From Cynocephalus volans (Eukaryota > Chordata > Mammalia > Dermoptera > Cynocephalidae): a stretch of 64,000 bases of DNA. Every line of letters begins with the position of its first letter. Position 1 is the first letter of the stretch. The translations under genes were made by a program, and so were the position numbers. The stretch covers positions 52,570,907 to 52,634,906 of the forward strand of contig NC_084463.1 in NCBI RefSeq assembly GCF_027409185.1. The letters are read 5' to 3'. This document shows, one piece after another, positions 20,013-30,596 of this stretch. A model generated the notes under the pieces. That model saw only the letters and a list, made by a program, of their open reading frames with translations. It did not search any database and was not told where the DNA came from.

Positions 20013-21350
20013 AAAAAACAACATATGCACATAAGAATGCCTCCTGAGCAAGACTTGCAGCTCCAGTTGCTCCTTGATAGAGTCGGACCTCCAAAGGGTG
20101 AATTCTTTCCATCAAAGGTCTACAATCAAGTGAGTAAAACAGTTTGGACAAATGGCGTCCCTGGCCAAGCCAAACATATAACTCCTGTACTCAAAGAAAC
20201 AAAGACAGGAGCAGTTCGCACAGACAGCCACCAACATGAATCCAGTCACCCTGCTGCCCACCGATGGCACAGAGAGGGCCTAATGCATGACTGTCTTCAG
20301 TTTATTGGCACAGTCTATTCCAGCTGGTTAGATCTGTTGACCAACCATCGCCTAACCAGGGCTGGGAATTATACGCTGATGGCAGTTGCTTCACAGAGCA
20401 CAGACAATGTCACGCTGGATTCACAGTGGAGCCATGAAATGAGTTACTCAAGGCTGCCAGGTATTTGCTAAAAATAACCCCCAAACTAGTAAACATCCTC
20501 TCTCAATATGGAGTGTAATGTGAGTCTGTTCCTTAGAGGACTGGCAAATAGATTTCACTCAGGTGCCTAACACAATGGAAAACTTTAAGTACATGCTTGT
20601 TATGGTGGATACTTTTCAGGGTGGGTTGAAGCCTAACCAACAAGAACAGAGAAAGCTTCAGATGTTGCCAGAATTTTATTAAAGGAGTAGCAGCTAGGTT
20701 TGGCTTTGCAAGCACAATTCAGAATGACAATGGATCAGCCTTTGTTTCAAAGGTCACACAGAAGGTAAGCAAGGCCTTACAGATTAAATGGAAACTACAC
20801 TCATCATGGAGACTTCAGTCAGCAGGCAAGGCTGAGAAGATGAACCACACTCTGAGAAAGGCCATGTAAAAACTTTGTCAAGAAATTCATTTAACCTGAG
20901 AGAAGCTGTTGGCAAGTGCCTTGCTTAGGGTCCAGGTTGCACCTAGAGGTGGACTTAAATTGAGTCCTTTTGAGATTGTACATGGGAGACCCTTCCAGGC
21001 CAGGTTAGGGTTACTAGATCCAGGGATACAACATGGCCATCGTATCAAACAGTATGGACACCAGTTACGTCGGGTACTCACCACTCTTTTATGAGTTTGC
21101 TTCCTCCAGGTCCCCTCTTTCACCTGACAAGCCTTTCCATCTTTTCCATCTGGGAGACAAAATCTTATTGAGAACCTGGAAAGAACAATGTCCAGAATAT
21201 CTCCAAATGAAAAAAGCTGCACAGGCCCTTTGATGTCTTACTAACAGCTCGTAATGCTTTAAAGCTTTCAGGAGTCAAACCGTTGATATGTCATTCCCGA
21301 ATGAGGCTGGAGAAAAGATGATGTACCCAAGTCTGCCAGCCAGTGGGCTT
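20013..21350 (+). pseudogene. pol: Deleted pol: RNase H tip and integrase of the class I provirus
   Basis: RT proper is almost absent: only about 300 bp lie between the protease end and the RNase H motif YADGSCFTEH (about 20365-20395). Integrase follows in broken frames: MLVMVDTFSGWVEA-like text with the first Asp at 20608-20610, IQNDNGSAFVSKVTQK with the second Asp near 20727, and the Glu region SAGKAEKMNHTLRKAM near 20820. The C-terminal part (LLRVQVAPRGGLKLSPFEIV, HLGDKILLRTWKEQCPE) is the best preserved, at 20909-21233. Stops are numerous. This is a deletion derivative that could not replicate on its own. Confidence 0.8.
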
Positions 21351-22599
21351 GGAACCAGTTAGACAAACTTTGTCTGTTTCTTTGAATCTGAGTAACTATG
21401 TTTGTGCCTTTTTGTCATTAAACACCTGATTACTAAAAATAAAAAATTATTTTCTTTCTGAGTTTTTCTGGTGAGCTTGAGAAACAGAACTTTATCATTG
21501 ACTAAGTCTCAGGACAAAATTTATCTGTGCACAGAATTCAACACAAGTAAAATCAGAAACCTGTTAGGGAAAATATCAAGGTAACTTGGAGATTTTGTTT
21601 TTCTTATACACTTCAACCAGACATATATAAATGAGAATATTTGAGGGCTTCTGTTCAAGATGGGAGAATAGAACTCCCCAGTGTCACTCTCTCCCACAAA
21701 GCAACCAATTTGCAACCATGAAAAAGCAACAACAGCCAAGCTGGAGCAGCTAGAGCTCAGGGGAAGAGGAGGAGAGACCTACAGGGTTCATGAAGACAGG
21801 AGAACCCATGATGAAAGAAAGAAAGGATCACTCCCACCATTTGGGGTCCTGGCTTCTTTAATGCTGGAGCTGGTGAGCACACAGAGCACGAGCTGGCAAA
21901 AGCTGCAGCTGTGCCCTTCTTATGAAGTTGCTTGGAGGCATCAGGGGAGAAGAGGGCCTTGGCCTCCAGGCCAGCAAGACCACTGTCACATAGGAGTGAG
22001 GAATGACAGACAATAGAAAAGGAACCACTTAGAGGTCAGTGAGTCATTGCAAGGGACCAGTGCACAGCCCATCCAACGAGAAGTGTTTGGAGTGCAAGCA
22101 GTGAGGGAGTTTGGCCCACCAGGGGAACAGTGGGGCACAGCATAGGCAGATGATCACCCTAGTCAGTGCAGAACCTCTGAGTAGAGACTGGTCAGGGATA
22201 CAGAACTGCAGGGGCAGTTTGCTGAAAAGACTCAGGCCCAGACCAGAGTTTCCTTACAACCTGTGAGTACCAGACCTCACAAGACCTGGAAGTACCTAAA
22301 AGGTCAACCATTAAAATCCGTGCTGCACAAAAAGCCTTCCCCGGGAACCAGCAGCAATGAAGCAATTCACCTTAGCTCAATTGCAGGGCTGAAGTGCTGG
22401 TCCCCACAGGAAGGCCCTCCATTTTAGAAGTAAGTAAAGGACAACAAATTAGTTCCAGTGTAGAGTGTAAGTGGTGGGAACAGTGAATAATCCAAAACAG
22501 AACTAAATGAAAATATAAAATACCTACAGACCAGAGACAAATTTTGATATTAAGTAGTAAAGGTATAACACCACAAAAGAACACCTATAAAACCTAGAA

Positions 22600-22985
22600 A
22601 AATCAGAAGCCCGAGGGCTCCCAAGCCAGGGATGGGGGAGGGTCAAAGACCAGCTGGAATGGGGGAGGCCATGGGCCTTGACTACACTCCCCCTCCTTCC
22701 TCCACTTCCCAAGCTATTTCTCTCCCCTTCCCTCCTTCTCCCCACCAAGTGCTCCACAGGAACATCTAGAATGAGGCCTGGAGGCAGGGGAAGCCAAAAC
22801 CAAATGCAACTAGGCCAATTGCTGCCACCACCCCAGGTCCTCACTGGGCACCTGAAGTGTGGGGCTGGGGGAAGCCAAACCCAGCCACATCTAGGCAAGC
22901 TGCTGCCACCATCCTGGGTTGCAGAGGGATCTGGACGTATGGAGCCAGTGGGAAGCCAAACCCAGCCACAACCAGGGGTGAAAAA
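22600..22985 (+). repeat. GC-rich tandem modules inside the composite element
   Basis: A module of about 65-70 bp (GGGGAAGCCAAACCCAGCCAC, then ...CAAGCTGCTGCCACCA...CTGGGT) occurs about three times at roughly 22770-22980, with divergence. The preceding 22600-22770 part has a CCATGGGCC word and a pyrimidine-rich tract, and resembles 31068-31245. Confidence 0.6.
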
Positions 22986-23092
22986 GGTGTTTTAGGTGTG
23001 CTCTTTACCTGGTTGTAGCTGGATTTGGCATCCCCCAGCTCCATGCCTCCAGATCCCTGTAGTACACCTAAAACACCATTTTCACATGGGTA
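22918..23092. repeat. Inverted module pair (A-B-A'-B' arrangement)
   Basis: Segment A at about 22918-22975 (GCAGAGGGATCTGGACGTAT to CACAACCAGG) is followed by B at about 22976-23004 (GGTGAAAAAGGTGTTTTAGG). Next comes the reverse complement of A (about 23008-23065), then the reverse complement of B (about 23066-23092, ACACCTAAAACACCATTTTC). Both pairs are inverted but not nested as in a simple hairpin. Confidence 0.7.
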
Positions 23093-23586
23093 GCCCTCCA
23101 TAGCCACAGCGATTGCCATGGATGCCGCAAAAGCAGCTGGTCTCTATAGCAGCAGTCACAGCCACCGTTCAGATGGCACACAAGACTCTCAACTTCACTG
23201 ACACAAGGAGAGGCACCAGCGGAGACCAAAAAAAAAAAAAAAACCTAAGAAGAAGAAGAAGAGGTCCTCTCTCTCCACAAAGCACACTCCACAGTAGTAG
23301 AAGCAGCATCTGATTTATGATAATAGGTCAGGACTTGATCGCACCTGTCTCAGCACTGGACAGATCACCTAGGCAACAAACCAACAGAGGAGCAGTTAAT
23401 CTATCAGAGGGAGAGAACAAATCTATGATTATTAGAGAGGGGAGAGGGAAGGCTAGAGGTTGGGAAAGGGGCATAAAGAATAAGGATGATTTATGACAAT
23501 GAATATGGTAATAAAAATTTTAGAAAATTCAAAAAAGCAAAACAAAAAACCAAAAAAAAAAAAACACCCACCCCTAAATATTTGAG

Positions 23587-25288
23587 AATTTAACCTCAAA
23601 CTCATTTGAAACTGAAGAGAAAAAGGGTGTAAAAGTTTTTGTTTTGTTTTTGTGTTTTTTTAAATGAGACGTGCCTTCAGAATTATCTGCCTGGGTTTAC
23701 TGGTCAATCAGGATTATATTTGTCTTTGCTAGAGATTTTACATTAAAGTTCTGAACCCAGCCTAAAACAGAATGATCTTCAATCATGGAATTTTTAGATT
23801 TAGTACTGTTGATGAAAAAGGAATCAGTATGTAGGAGAAGAGAAGAGATGTGAAGAAAGCTATGGATGTGGAGATGAGAGAGAGAGAGAGACAGAGAGAC
23901 AGAGAGACATACACACAGAGAGAGCGCATTCTTTGGTGTGAGGAAGCATCTTGTGTAATAAATGTTGTCCTAGAGCAGAATGATTGGTTATTTAGGAAAG
24001 AGAAAATTTAGGACAAAATGAAAAGTTTAAATCATGTTGTCAAATGTCTGAGTAAGTTGTAAAAATGGTTTGTGAAAGGTAAATTTATGACAGAATTTTG
24101 CATGTGATTAAGTTGGCTATAATTAAAAGGGAATTAGCTTTCTTTCTAAAGGCTGAACTATGATAATAAAAAGTCATTGCTACAGAACTAAATTTCCCCT
24201 ATGTTAAGACAAGATTTCCTTAAAGTATTGACCAGATTCTTAGCAAAATTGCAAAAGTTTTGATTTTTTTCCTAAAGACATCTGCAATTATATTCATGGA
24301 AAGAGTCTAACAAGTACTCTTAAACACAAGTTTCAAATAACTTTAAGATGAATGGAAAAAAGAAAAATTTTTCAAAATTCTAGTAAGAAATATGATGGGT
24401 TTATAAAATTGCTAATTAAGATCATGCAAAACAAAAATTAATTACATAAGATAAAATAACTGGTAAAAATTATGTTTTGTAACTTTCACTGTTGGTTCTT
24501 CACTTAAACATTCTGTTTCCAGATTTAAGGAAAACTTTTTACTAGGCTTTGTATAACTTGGAGCAGATTGGTAAAATGTACTTTTATGAACAAAGATAGA
24601 AGCATTCTCTTCCTCCGTATTTGATTGCTCCAAAATTCGAAAACTGTTCGTGAGTATCCTTCTGATTTTTATCTCAATATTGTTATTGGCACAAGCTCAG
24701 TAAGAATCTGCTCTCTTTATAACAGGATGCAACTGGAAATGTTGGTTATAAAATAGCACATCTCTTGTAAGTTCTGAATCCCACTTCATGTTGCCCTAAA
24801 TTGGCCTAAATACTGTTTCATCTTTCCCCCCAACATGGGACATGAGCACCTGGGAATGAGCCTTTCCAGCGCCGAGGGATCTGTACAAATAAATCAGGAA
24901 ACTGATCGTCAATGCTTTCATGAGGAATGTTTTGATCAAAATGGGGGAAATGATGCCTTGTGTTCTCTGAAGCTCACAGCAGTTCTCTGAAGCGTCACAG
25001 CCTTGGGGTGGCGGTGCTCATGTGACGGATGAGCAGCCTGTTCTTAAACAAAGAATTCATGTAAGTTCTGAAAACTCTTGATATACCAGTTAATGTATAG
25101 CTTGTTAACTGAGTGACATCTGTGTAAAATGCCTGAGTAAATATGCTCCAGCTGGGAACCAAAATCTATGTCCTCCATCAGGTCAAATAATTCCAATCCA
25201 CATTTATCCCTACTAAGCCCTGAGACAGCCTGCAGCAGTCAGATGTCAGTGGTCCATTCCATGCAAATGGAAGGAACTGAGAGCAGGG
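23587..25288 (+). other. env: 3' internal region of the class I provirus (env zone, unrecognisable)
   Basis: About 1.7 kb between the composite insertion and the 3' LTR. An AT-rich, stop-dense part (23587-24750) is followed by text resembling MER4/MER41-type internal 3' sequence (24830-25000). A purine-rich GGAAGGAACTGAGAGCAGGG immediately before the LTR at 25269-25288 is a fair polypurine tract. I see no env motif (no CX6CC, no anchor). A GA-rich patch lies at 23876-23920. Confidence 0.5.
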
Positions 25289-25941
25289 AAGTTGGAGTGA
25301 GCAGGACTGAAGCCACGTTGGGACCTAAAGCTGCCTGGGCTGCAGGGGGTGGAAGGAGATTTCAAAAAGGACATTTTATTTTCTCTCTCCCGTCTTTCTT
25401 CCCATGCCCTGACTTTCTTAACTTGCTTGTTAAATAGAAGAACAAGGCTGAAAAGCTAATCAGTACTTTGCAAAGCTAACAGTTCTTTCTTTGACACTTG
25501 TAGAATTTTAAGAAGCGATCAAGGCCCAATGACTGGAAGCTGATCTTGGGCACTGGCCAAGTCAACCAGAGCTCTGTGAAGTGAAACTATGCAAAAGACT
25601 GCAGAAAACACCATTCCACACTGGGGCAAATGAAAATCTTCCAGGGTCCCGAGATAGCAGTAAATGTGAGAACAGAAACCAGAAGGCTTGGTGAGACCTC
25701 CTGACTCATAGACACGGACCCCTCATAGCTCAGGTACCCTTCTCTCCTGCTTTTCACCGCCAATGTTCTGTATCCTCAAACCCTCCTTTAAGAACACCAC
25801 AGTAAATCTAAATCTTTGAGATGGGATAGCCTAACATCTACTTCAGCTGAACACATCTGCTTTTCTAATTCCAACCGTTTGACTTCTGAGTTTTTATTTC
25901 CTCCTCCAGGGGGTGAGCAACTGGATCTGAGTTTAGTAACA
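25289..25941 (+). mobile_element. 3' LTR of the class I provirus
   Basis: It matches 17377-18037 throughout, from GTTGGAGTGAGCAGGACTGA to TTTAGTAACA. The first base of the usual TG end is changed (AGTTGG). Confidence 0.85.
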
Positions 25942-26084
25942 CCGAGGTCTGCCATCATCATCACAACAGGGGAGGCAGCATCCAAATCTACAGGAGGGTG
26001 GCTCATCTGTGCTCTGGACAAGACCTGCTATAATCCCTACTGGGACTGGCTGAATCCCAACTAGAGAGTGGAAGCCCAGGAGGA

Positions 26085-26185
26085 CAGGAATTTGGTCTGT
26101 TCTGTTTGATGGATTATGCTAAGTGCCTAGAAAAGTGACTGTACATGGCAGGCACTTCATATATGTTTGTTGAATGAATAAACCC
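26085..26185 (+). mobile_element. L2/MIR 3' end fragment
   Basis: GTGCCTAGAAAAGTGACTGT, GCAGGCACTTCATATATG and TTTGTTGAATGAATAAA follow the shared 3' end of L2 and MIR elements. It is ancient and common in mammals. Confidence 0.75.
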
Positions 26186-26394
26186 CAACCAGTACCTCCC
26201 CAGATACCTGAGTGGACCTGGGCCCCTCTGCCTGCCCCCAGGGACCTCTAGATGGAAGCCCAAACATCTCTTCCAAATACAAAACCAGTGCTATCAAAAC
26301 CCAGGGGCCAGTGAGAGCTGAGGCAGGGGCTGCTTCATGGGGGAGAGGGAAATAGTTAACATGAGCAGCCCTTCCCATCCTTTCAACAGGGGCA

Positions 26395-26570
26395 GACACT
26401 GAGTAGGCACTTTCCATGGCTAAGCCCATTTGGTACCTGCAACAACCTTCTTGGTCTGGTCCTTTTGGCACCCACATTTTAGAGGTGCAAACAGCTCAGG
26501 TACACTGACATTCTAAAGCCACAGCTAGTTGGCGCCAGGTCACCTCTGTGCCATAGAGGAGTGGTGCTCA
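26395..26570 (-). mobile_element. MIR SINE fragment
   Basis: Read in reverse it has the MIR core order: CACTTTCCATGGCTAAGCCC, CTGCAACAACCTTCTTGG, CATTTTAGAGGTGCAAACAG and CCACAGCTAGTTGGC correspond to the complement of the MIR consensus. It is strongly diverged. Confidence 0.6.
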
Positions 26571-26908
26571 CACTCCCAGCAGCAGGCCCAGCACCGATTG
26601 GGTGGAGGTGAGGACTCAGCAGGAGCACAGGAAGGTGGGGATGTGGAAGGGGTTGCTGCCCTGGTGGCTGCACTTGGTGATCCAGCAACTTCTCCAACAT
26701 CTCTGCCTCAACCATCCCCACACAGCAGGCTTCCCCTCTCTGGGTGGCACAGGGTGGGGTCACATGGTCAGGACAGCCTGGATGCACAACCTCCTCTATG
26801 GAAGCAGAGTCACTGACCCCATGTCATAGAGGGCACCAAGGCTCCAAGAGGTCTTGACGTGAGCTGACTTGTCACGGAGCTGAGACATGGCCAGCTGTGA
26901 GCTGTGGC
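26571..26908. other. GC-rich DNA, no gene recognised
   Basis: About 340 bp of GC-rich sequence with overlapping random frames on both strands. It may be the continuation of the GC-rich block interrupted by the provirus at 17377-25941. A weak MIR-like patch near 26810-26880 is possible. Confidence 0.35.
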
Positions 26909-27534
26909 TGTAATAGAACAACTCTTGTGTCACTTCACGTGATGTGCAGCTAAAGCCAGAACACAGGCACGAGTTGCAGTGAGGGAAATGAAGCTTTAAT
27001 TACAAGGCCAAGTAACAGAATCCAGGTGGCTGAAGCTCAGAAACACTCTGATCTCCGAGAACACTTACAGGAAGGGAGTTTTAAAGAAAGTGTTGGGGGT
27101 TGGGGAACAGGCTGTGTGAGCCACCAGTTGACTGTCCTGAGTGGCTGTGTCTCTGAGCACAAAGAAGTAGGATCTCCACGAACAAAGACACAACTTGGTT
27201 TCCTCTATCACTTACCAGGTTACTATCAGTCTGTGTTCTTGACAGTTCACCTCCTTAGCACATTCTGAGGACTGGGAAAGTTCTGGATTTTATACTGTAA
27301 AGACATCTTGAGGATACAAGTCAAGACAATGTCTCCTGTCCCTAGGGCTTAGCGACTCAGTTTTATGGTCCTTCTCATCACTTAGATAACATCCCATCCT
27401 GCCCAGCTGTCTTCTTTCTACTTCCTTACTTGATTGCTACTTGTAAATCCTAACTCCTTAATTAGAGCGTCTGCTCCCAGATCCTAAGTCAGCATCAGCT
27501 TGAGGGACCAAGGCCACAGCTTACTATCATTACA
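26909..27534 (-). mobile_element. Solo LTR, minus strand, family not named
   Basis: The reverse complement starts TGTAATGATAGTAAGCTGTG and ends GTTGTTCTATTACA, giving TG...CA ends and a length of 626 bp. In its own direction it has TATA-like CAGTATAAAATCC, then an ATTAAAGC polyadenylation-type signal followed by TCGTGCCTGTGTTCTGG, the usual LTR layout. No matching target duplication is visible. No internal sequence is attached. Confidence 0.6.
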
Positions 27535-27599
27535 CTCTTGAAAGGGCTTTACCCAAATGGGGTGTCCACTCAGTTTTAGAACCCAGGATAACTTGACCA

Positions 27600-27960
27600 C
27601 AAGGCTGTGTTCAGTGATTGTTCAACAATGACAAAAATGAAAATGGTAATAATTACAACAATGACGATTTTCAAAATAGCAATGACAATGTTGATGATAA
27701 TAACAGGAATAAAAGTAAATCCGAGGAGGTGGCAGAGGAGTACAGTCCTCCCCGAGTGAGCAAGCAGGTGCTCATGTCAGGACCAGGGGTGCTCTGGAGT
27801 CAGAGCAGAAGGAATGCAGCGTGACCAGGTTCTGTGAAGGTGAAGGACAGAAGGTAGGTGGGAAAGAACGCAGAAGAGGAGGACAGGGGCCAACAGGAGA
27901 CTCGTGTGGAAAACACCAGGTGAGCCTTGGGAAAGGAGGAAACTGATGCCACTCCCAGAG
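27600..27960. other. Asn/Asp-codon-like low-complexity tract and unassigned DNA
   Basis: 27625-27720 is A-rich with AAC/AAT/GAT-type words, giving a spurious Asn/Asp-rich frame. The remainder up to the telomere-like block is unassigned. Confidence 0.4.
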
Positions 27961-27974
27961 CCCAACACCACCTG

Positions 27975-28530
27975 GGTAGAGTGAGGGTTAGGGTTGGTTC
28001 TGATATTGATGTTCGGGTTCAGGTTGAATTAGGGATAGGGGTTAGAGATAGCATTAGGGGGTTGGATTAGGATTAGAGGTTATGGTTGGTTTTAGGGAGC
28101 AAGGTTAGGATTAGTGGTTAGAGGGTAGGTAGTTTGGGGTTACAGATTAATGTCACAATTGGGTTAGGGTTAACTGCTAGGGTTAGTGTTAGTGGTTAAG
28201 GACAGGCTTGCTGTTGGGGTTAGATTTAGAGATTAGGGTTAGGGCTTATTATCAGAGTTGAAGGTTTAGATTTGGGGTAAGGGTAAGGTTAGGGTTAGGT
28301 TTCAGTTTAGGGAAAGGAATTGGGATTAGGGGTTAGAGTTGGAATTGGAGGTAAGTGGCAGGGTTTAGGGATAGGTAACATATAACATGTTTGGCGTTAA
28401 GGATTATGGTAATAGGTTGTGTTTATGGCTTAGGGCTTAGGCTTAGTGGATAGATTTAAGGATTATTGTGTTAGGGAAAACGTTAGGGGTTAAATATTAG
28501 GTGTTAAAGTTTAGGGTTAAGAATTAAAAT
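27975..28530 (+). repeat. Degenerate interstitial telomeric repeat (TTAGGG-like)
   Basis: Over 550 bp the sequence is a G-rich, C-poor mosaic of TTAGGG and close variants (GGTTAGGGTT at 27984, 28158, 28228 and 28286; also TTAGGA, TTTAGG, TTGGGG). Perfect tandem hexamers occur only two or three at a time, so it is old. The G-rich strand is the plus strand, oriented as it would be at a right-hand chromosome end. It may be a fossil telomere from a chromosome fusion or a telomere-repair insertion. Confidence 0.85.
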
Positions 28531-28536
28531 AAGGGG

Positions 28537-28620
28537 CAGGCTAGCTAGCTTAGTTGGTAACAAAAGTTTCCTGATAGCTCCAAGGTCCAGGGTTTGATCC
28601 TGGTACAGGCCAGCTGACAA
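28537..28620 (+). mobile_element. CYN-type SINE, single tRNA-like unit
   Basis: GGCTAGCTAGCTTAGTTGGT and CAGGGTTTGATCCTGGTAC give a tRNA-Ile-like unit with recognisable A and B boxes, ending in GGCCAGC and an A-rich tail. It abuts the telomere-like block. Confidence 0.7.
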
Positions 28621-30208
28621 GAAAAAAACATCTGTCAGATGCAAGACCAATTGGAAATTGGTATCGTCCCAACCTCCAATGACAGTGTCCAAAGTGAGAA
28701 ATTCAGCGATGGAGAGAAAGCACTTTAGGGCAGAACTGGTGACTATGACTGAATAAAGGGATACTGGCAAGGTCAGATTCAGATAAAGAGCTTATGGGCC
28801 ATTTTGGTCACACTGAGGTCTAGGTGCCATCAGAGCACAGATTTCCATTCTGGAAAGAGCCAATTACACAGGCTCTGTTCTTGGACCCAAGGGCATGTTT
28901 AACTCATGGTGAGAGGCATGCAAGACTTCTGCACCCCACCATGCCTGAGGTAATCACTGTCCAGTGAAGACCAGCCTGAGCAAATCTGCACTATAGGTTG
29001 AAACTCCACTGCCCAACTGGCCACTGTTGCTTTGCCCCCCATGGATTTGTCACCCCTCTTCCCCTGGGTGACAGAGCCACAAAGGATTACTCAAAGCCCA
29101 TCTCTTCTAAGCAGTGAGAAGTCCCAAAGTGGATAACTTCCCCAGAACCCTCAAGGGAGAGACATTCCTTCCATTTGGGAAATTAACCCCAAATTGGAGT
29201 TCTCTTCCTGCATTTATTCTCCAGCCCAGGAAGTTACAGGAAGAGACATAGGTGAGGTTAAAGTCTTAACAAACTCAATAGAAGCTGGTAACATTCAGTA
29301 AAAACAAGTCAGATGACATTCCATTAAGGCAATTATGTGGTCCACCAACAAAAGCTTGATCTTAGCAAACATTCCTTCTTACTACAGTTTCCCAGTATCT
29401 TTACAAATCAATCAGTAACCTGTCTGTCTTTCAGCCAGCAGCCTTGCTGTGTTACACCTCTTTACCTTACCACAAAGACTCAATACCGTGGGGAAAATTT
29501 CCTCGTTTTTATAAGGTCAATATTTGAAACTGCAAGGCTTTGGAAAACCAGGCCTTGTGAAGTACATTTGCTTTATAGTATACTCCACAGGACATCATTT
29601 TCCTGCATATCCAGGACCCAAGGCTTCTGGGGCACCATAACCTTCCAAGTGTATAAGGGCATGGAGGTTGAAGTGACCAGTGGGGAGTGGCATAAGTAGG
29701 TGAGGAGAGATGCCTATGGGCAAGGTACAATTTACATAAACTAAGATGGCCCTTCTTAGGGCACAGGGGAGGATGCTGAGTCAAGGGCACTGCATCCCAG
29801 GCAAGCAGGAGAGTAGATTCTAAATGGCAGTGTCATGAAGTCTCCCAGGTGGCAGACATGCCCAGTGGGACCCTCTATCCAATCCAATATTTCTTTGGGC
29901 CAGGGAATCATTACCTTCTCAAAACACCAAATAGCTATGAGGGAGGGGGAAAAATAGAAGAGACATTTGTCTAGTGAGAAACTGAGCAGCAACGACTAGG
30001 TGGGATGTAGGGAAGTCAGGTGATCTGGGTTTACAAGACTTCTGCTTGAGTGAAGATGGCCACCTCCAGGAGAGAGGTCACAAGAATAGTGTGTGTGATT
30101 CCAGGATACGACCTGCTTGACCTGAGGATCCTGGCAGATACCTGAAAGGAGGGACCTAGTTAGGATCTACCTTAATTTTCCCAATGGCACAGACACCACC
30201 CTGACTAG
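28621..30208. other. Unassigned DNA
   Basis: About 1.6 kb without a recognised repeat. The longest open frame (29337-29699, plus, about 120 codons) has no domain I know and overlaps a minus-strand frame; I treat both as chance. Confidence 0.35.
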
Positions 30209-30596
30209 TGTATGGGCAGAGTTGTATACCCCACAAAATTATGTTGCAATCCTAACCCCAGGTACTTCAAAGTGTGAGTGCATTTTGAGATAGGGTCTTT
30301 AAAGAGGTGGTTAGGTTAAAATGAGTCTGGGCCCTAATACAATCTGACTGTTCTCCTTACCACAAAAGATTAGGACATACGTAGACACACCAGGAATAAT
30401 TGTGCAGAGAGGATGACCACGTGAAGAGGAAAAGAGAAGGCAAACATCTGCCAGCCAAGAAGAGAGCCTCAGAGAAAACCAATCCTGCAGCACCTTGATC
30501 TTCAACTTCCAGCCTCCAGAGCTGTGAGAAAATACATGTCTGTTGTTTAAGCTGCTCAGTCTGTGGTGTTGTGTATGGCAGCCCAAGCAAACCCGT
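30209..30596 (+). mobile_element. MLT1 (MLT1C-like) MaLR LTR
   Basis: TTTTGAGATAGGGTCTTTAA, GGACATACGTAGACACACC, GACCACGTGAAGAGGAAAAG, CACCTTGATCTTCAACTTCC and CTGTTGTTTAAGCTGCTCAG follow the MLT1 LTR consensus order. About 390 bp, near full length, pan-eutherian. Confidence 0.85.

Larger units (their letters stand above)
21646..23576 (+). mobile_element. ORF-less L1-derived composite retrotransposon with target duplication
   Basis: A single inserted unit of about 1.9 kb is bounded by a perfect 10-bp duplication AATATTTGAG (21636-21645 and 23577-23586). It opens with L1-5'UTR-type text (CTGTTCAAGATGGGAGAATAG), which is shared at length with the minus-strand L1 5'UTR at 44140-45115. At about 22600 it passes into GC-rich repeated modules, then an inverted module pair, a 16-base A run at 23228-23243, an AAG run, a 3' part ending GGTAATAAAAATTTTAG, and an A-rich tail (to about 23564). 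No ORF1 or ORF2 sequence is recognisable. The organisation recalls non-autonomous composite elements such as SVA or LAVA, but could also be one L1 with both ORFs deleted. Confidence 0.65.
17377..25941 (+). mobile_element. Class I (gamma-like, MER4/MER41-like) endogenous retrovirus with later insertion
   Basis: Two long direct repeats (17377-18037 and 25289-25941) bracket a leader, gag, protease, RNase H and integrase remnants. The gag start (MGNFSSIPVQSPLGCIL) and integrase type point to class I. The 3' internal text around 24840-25000 (ACATGGGACATGAGCACCTG, AAATGGGGGAAATGATGCC style) recalls MER4/MER41-group internal sequence. Most of RT is deleted between about 20013 and 20300. The element is split at 21646-23576 by an L1-derived composite retrotransposon. 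No matching 4-5 bp target duplication was found at the LTR edges (CCTGA left, CCGAG right). Confidence 0.8.

Noticed and set aside
27975-28530. A true chromosome end
   Set aside because: The repeats are degenerate and unique-looking DNA continues for over 35 kb on the right.
28621-30208. Open frames of 90-120 codons (e.g. 29337-29699)
   Set aside because: They overlap on opposite strands, have no domain and are within chance length for this composition.
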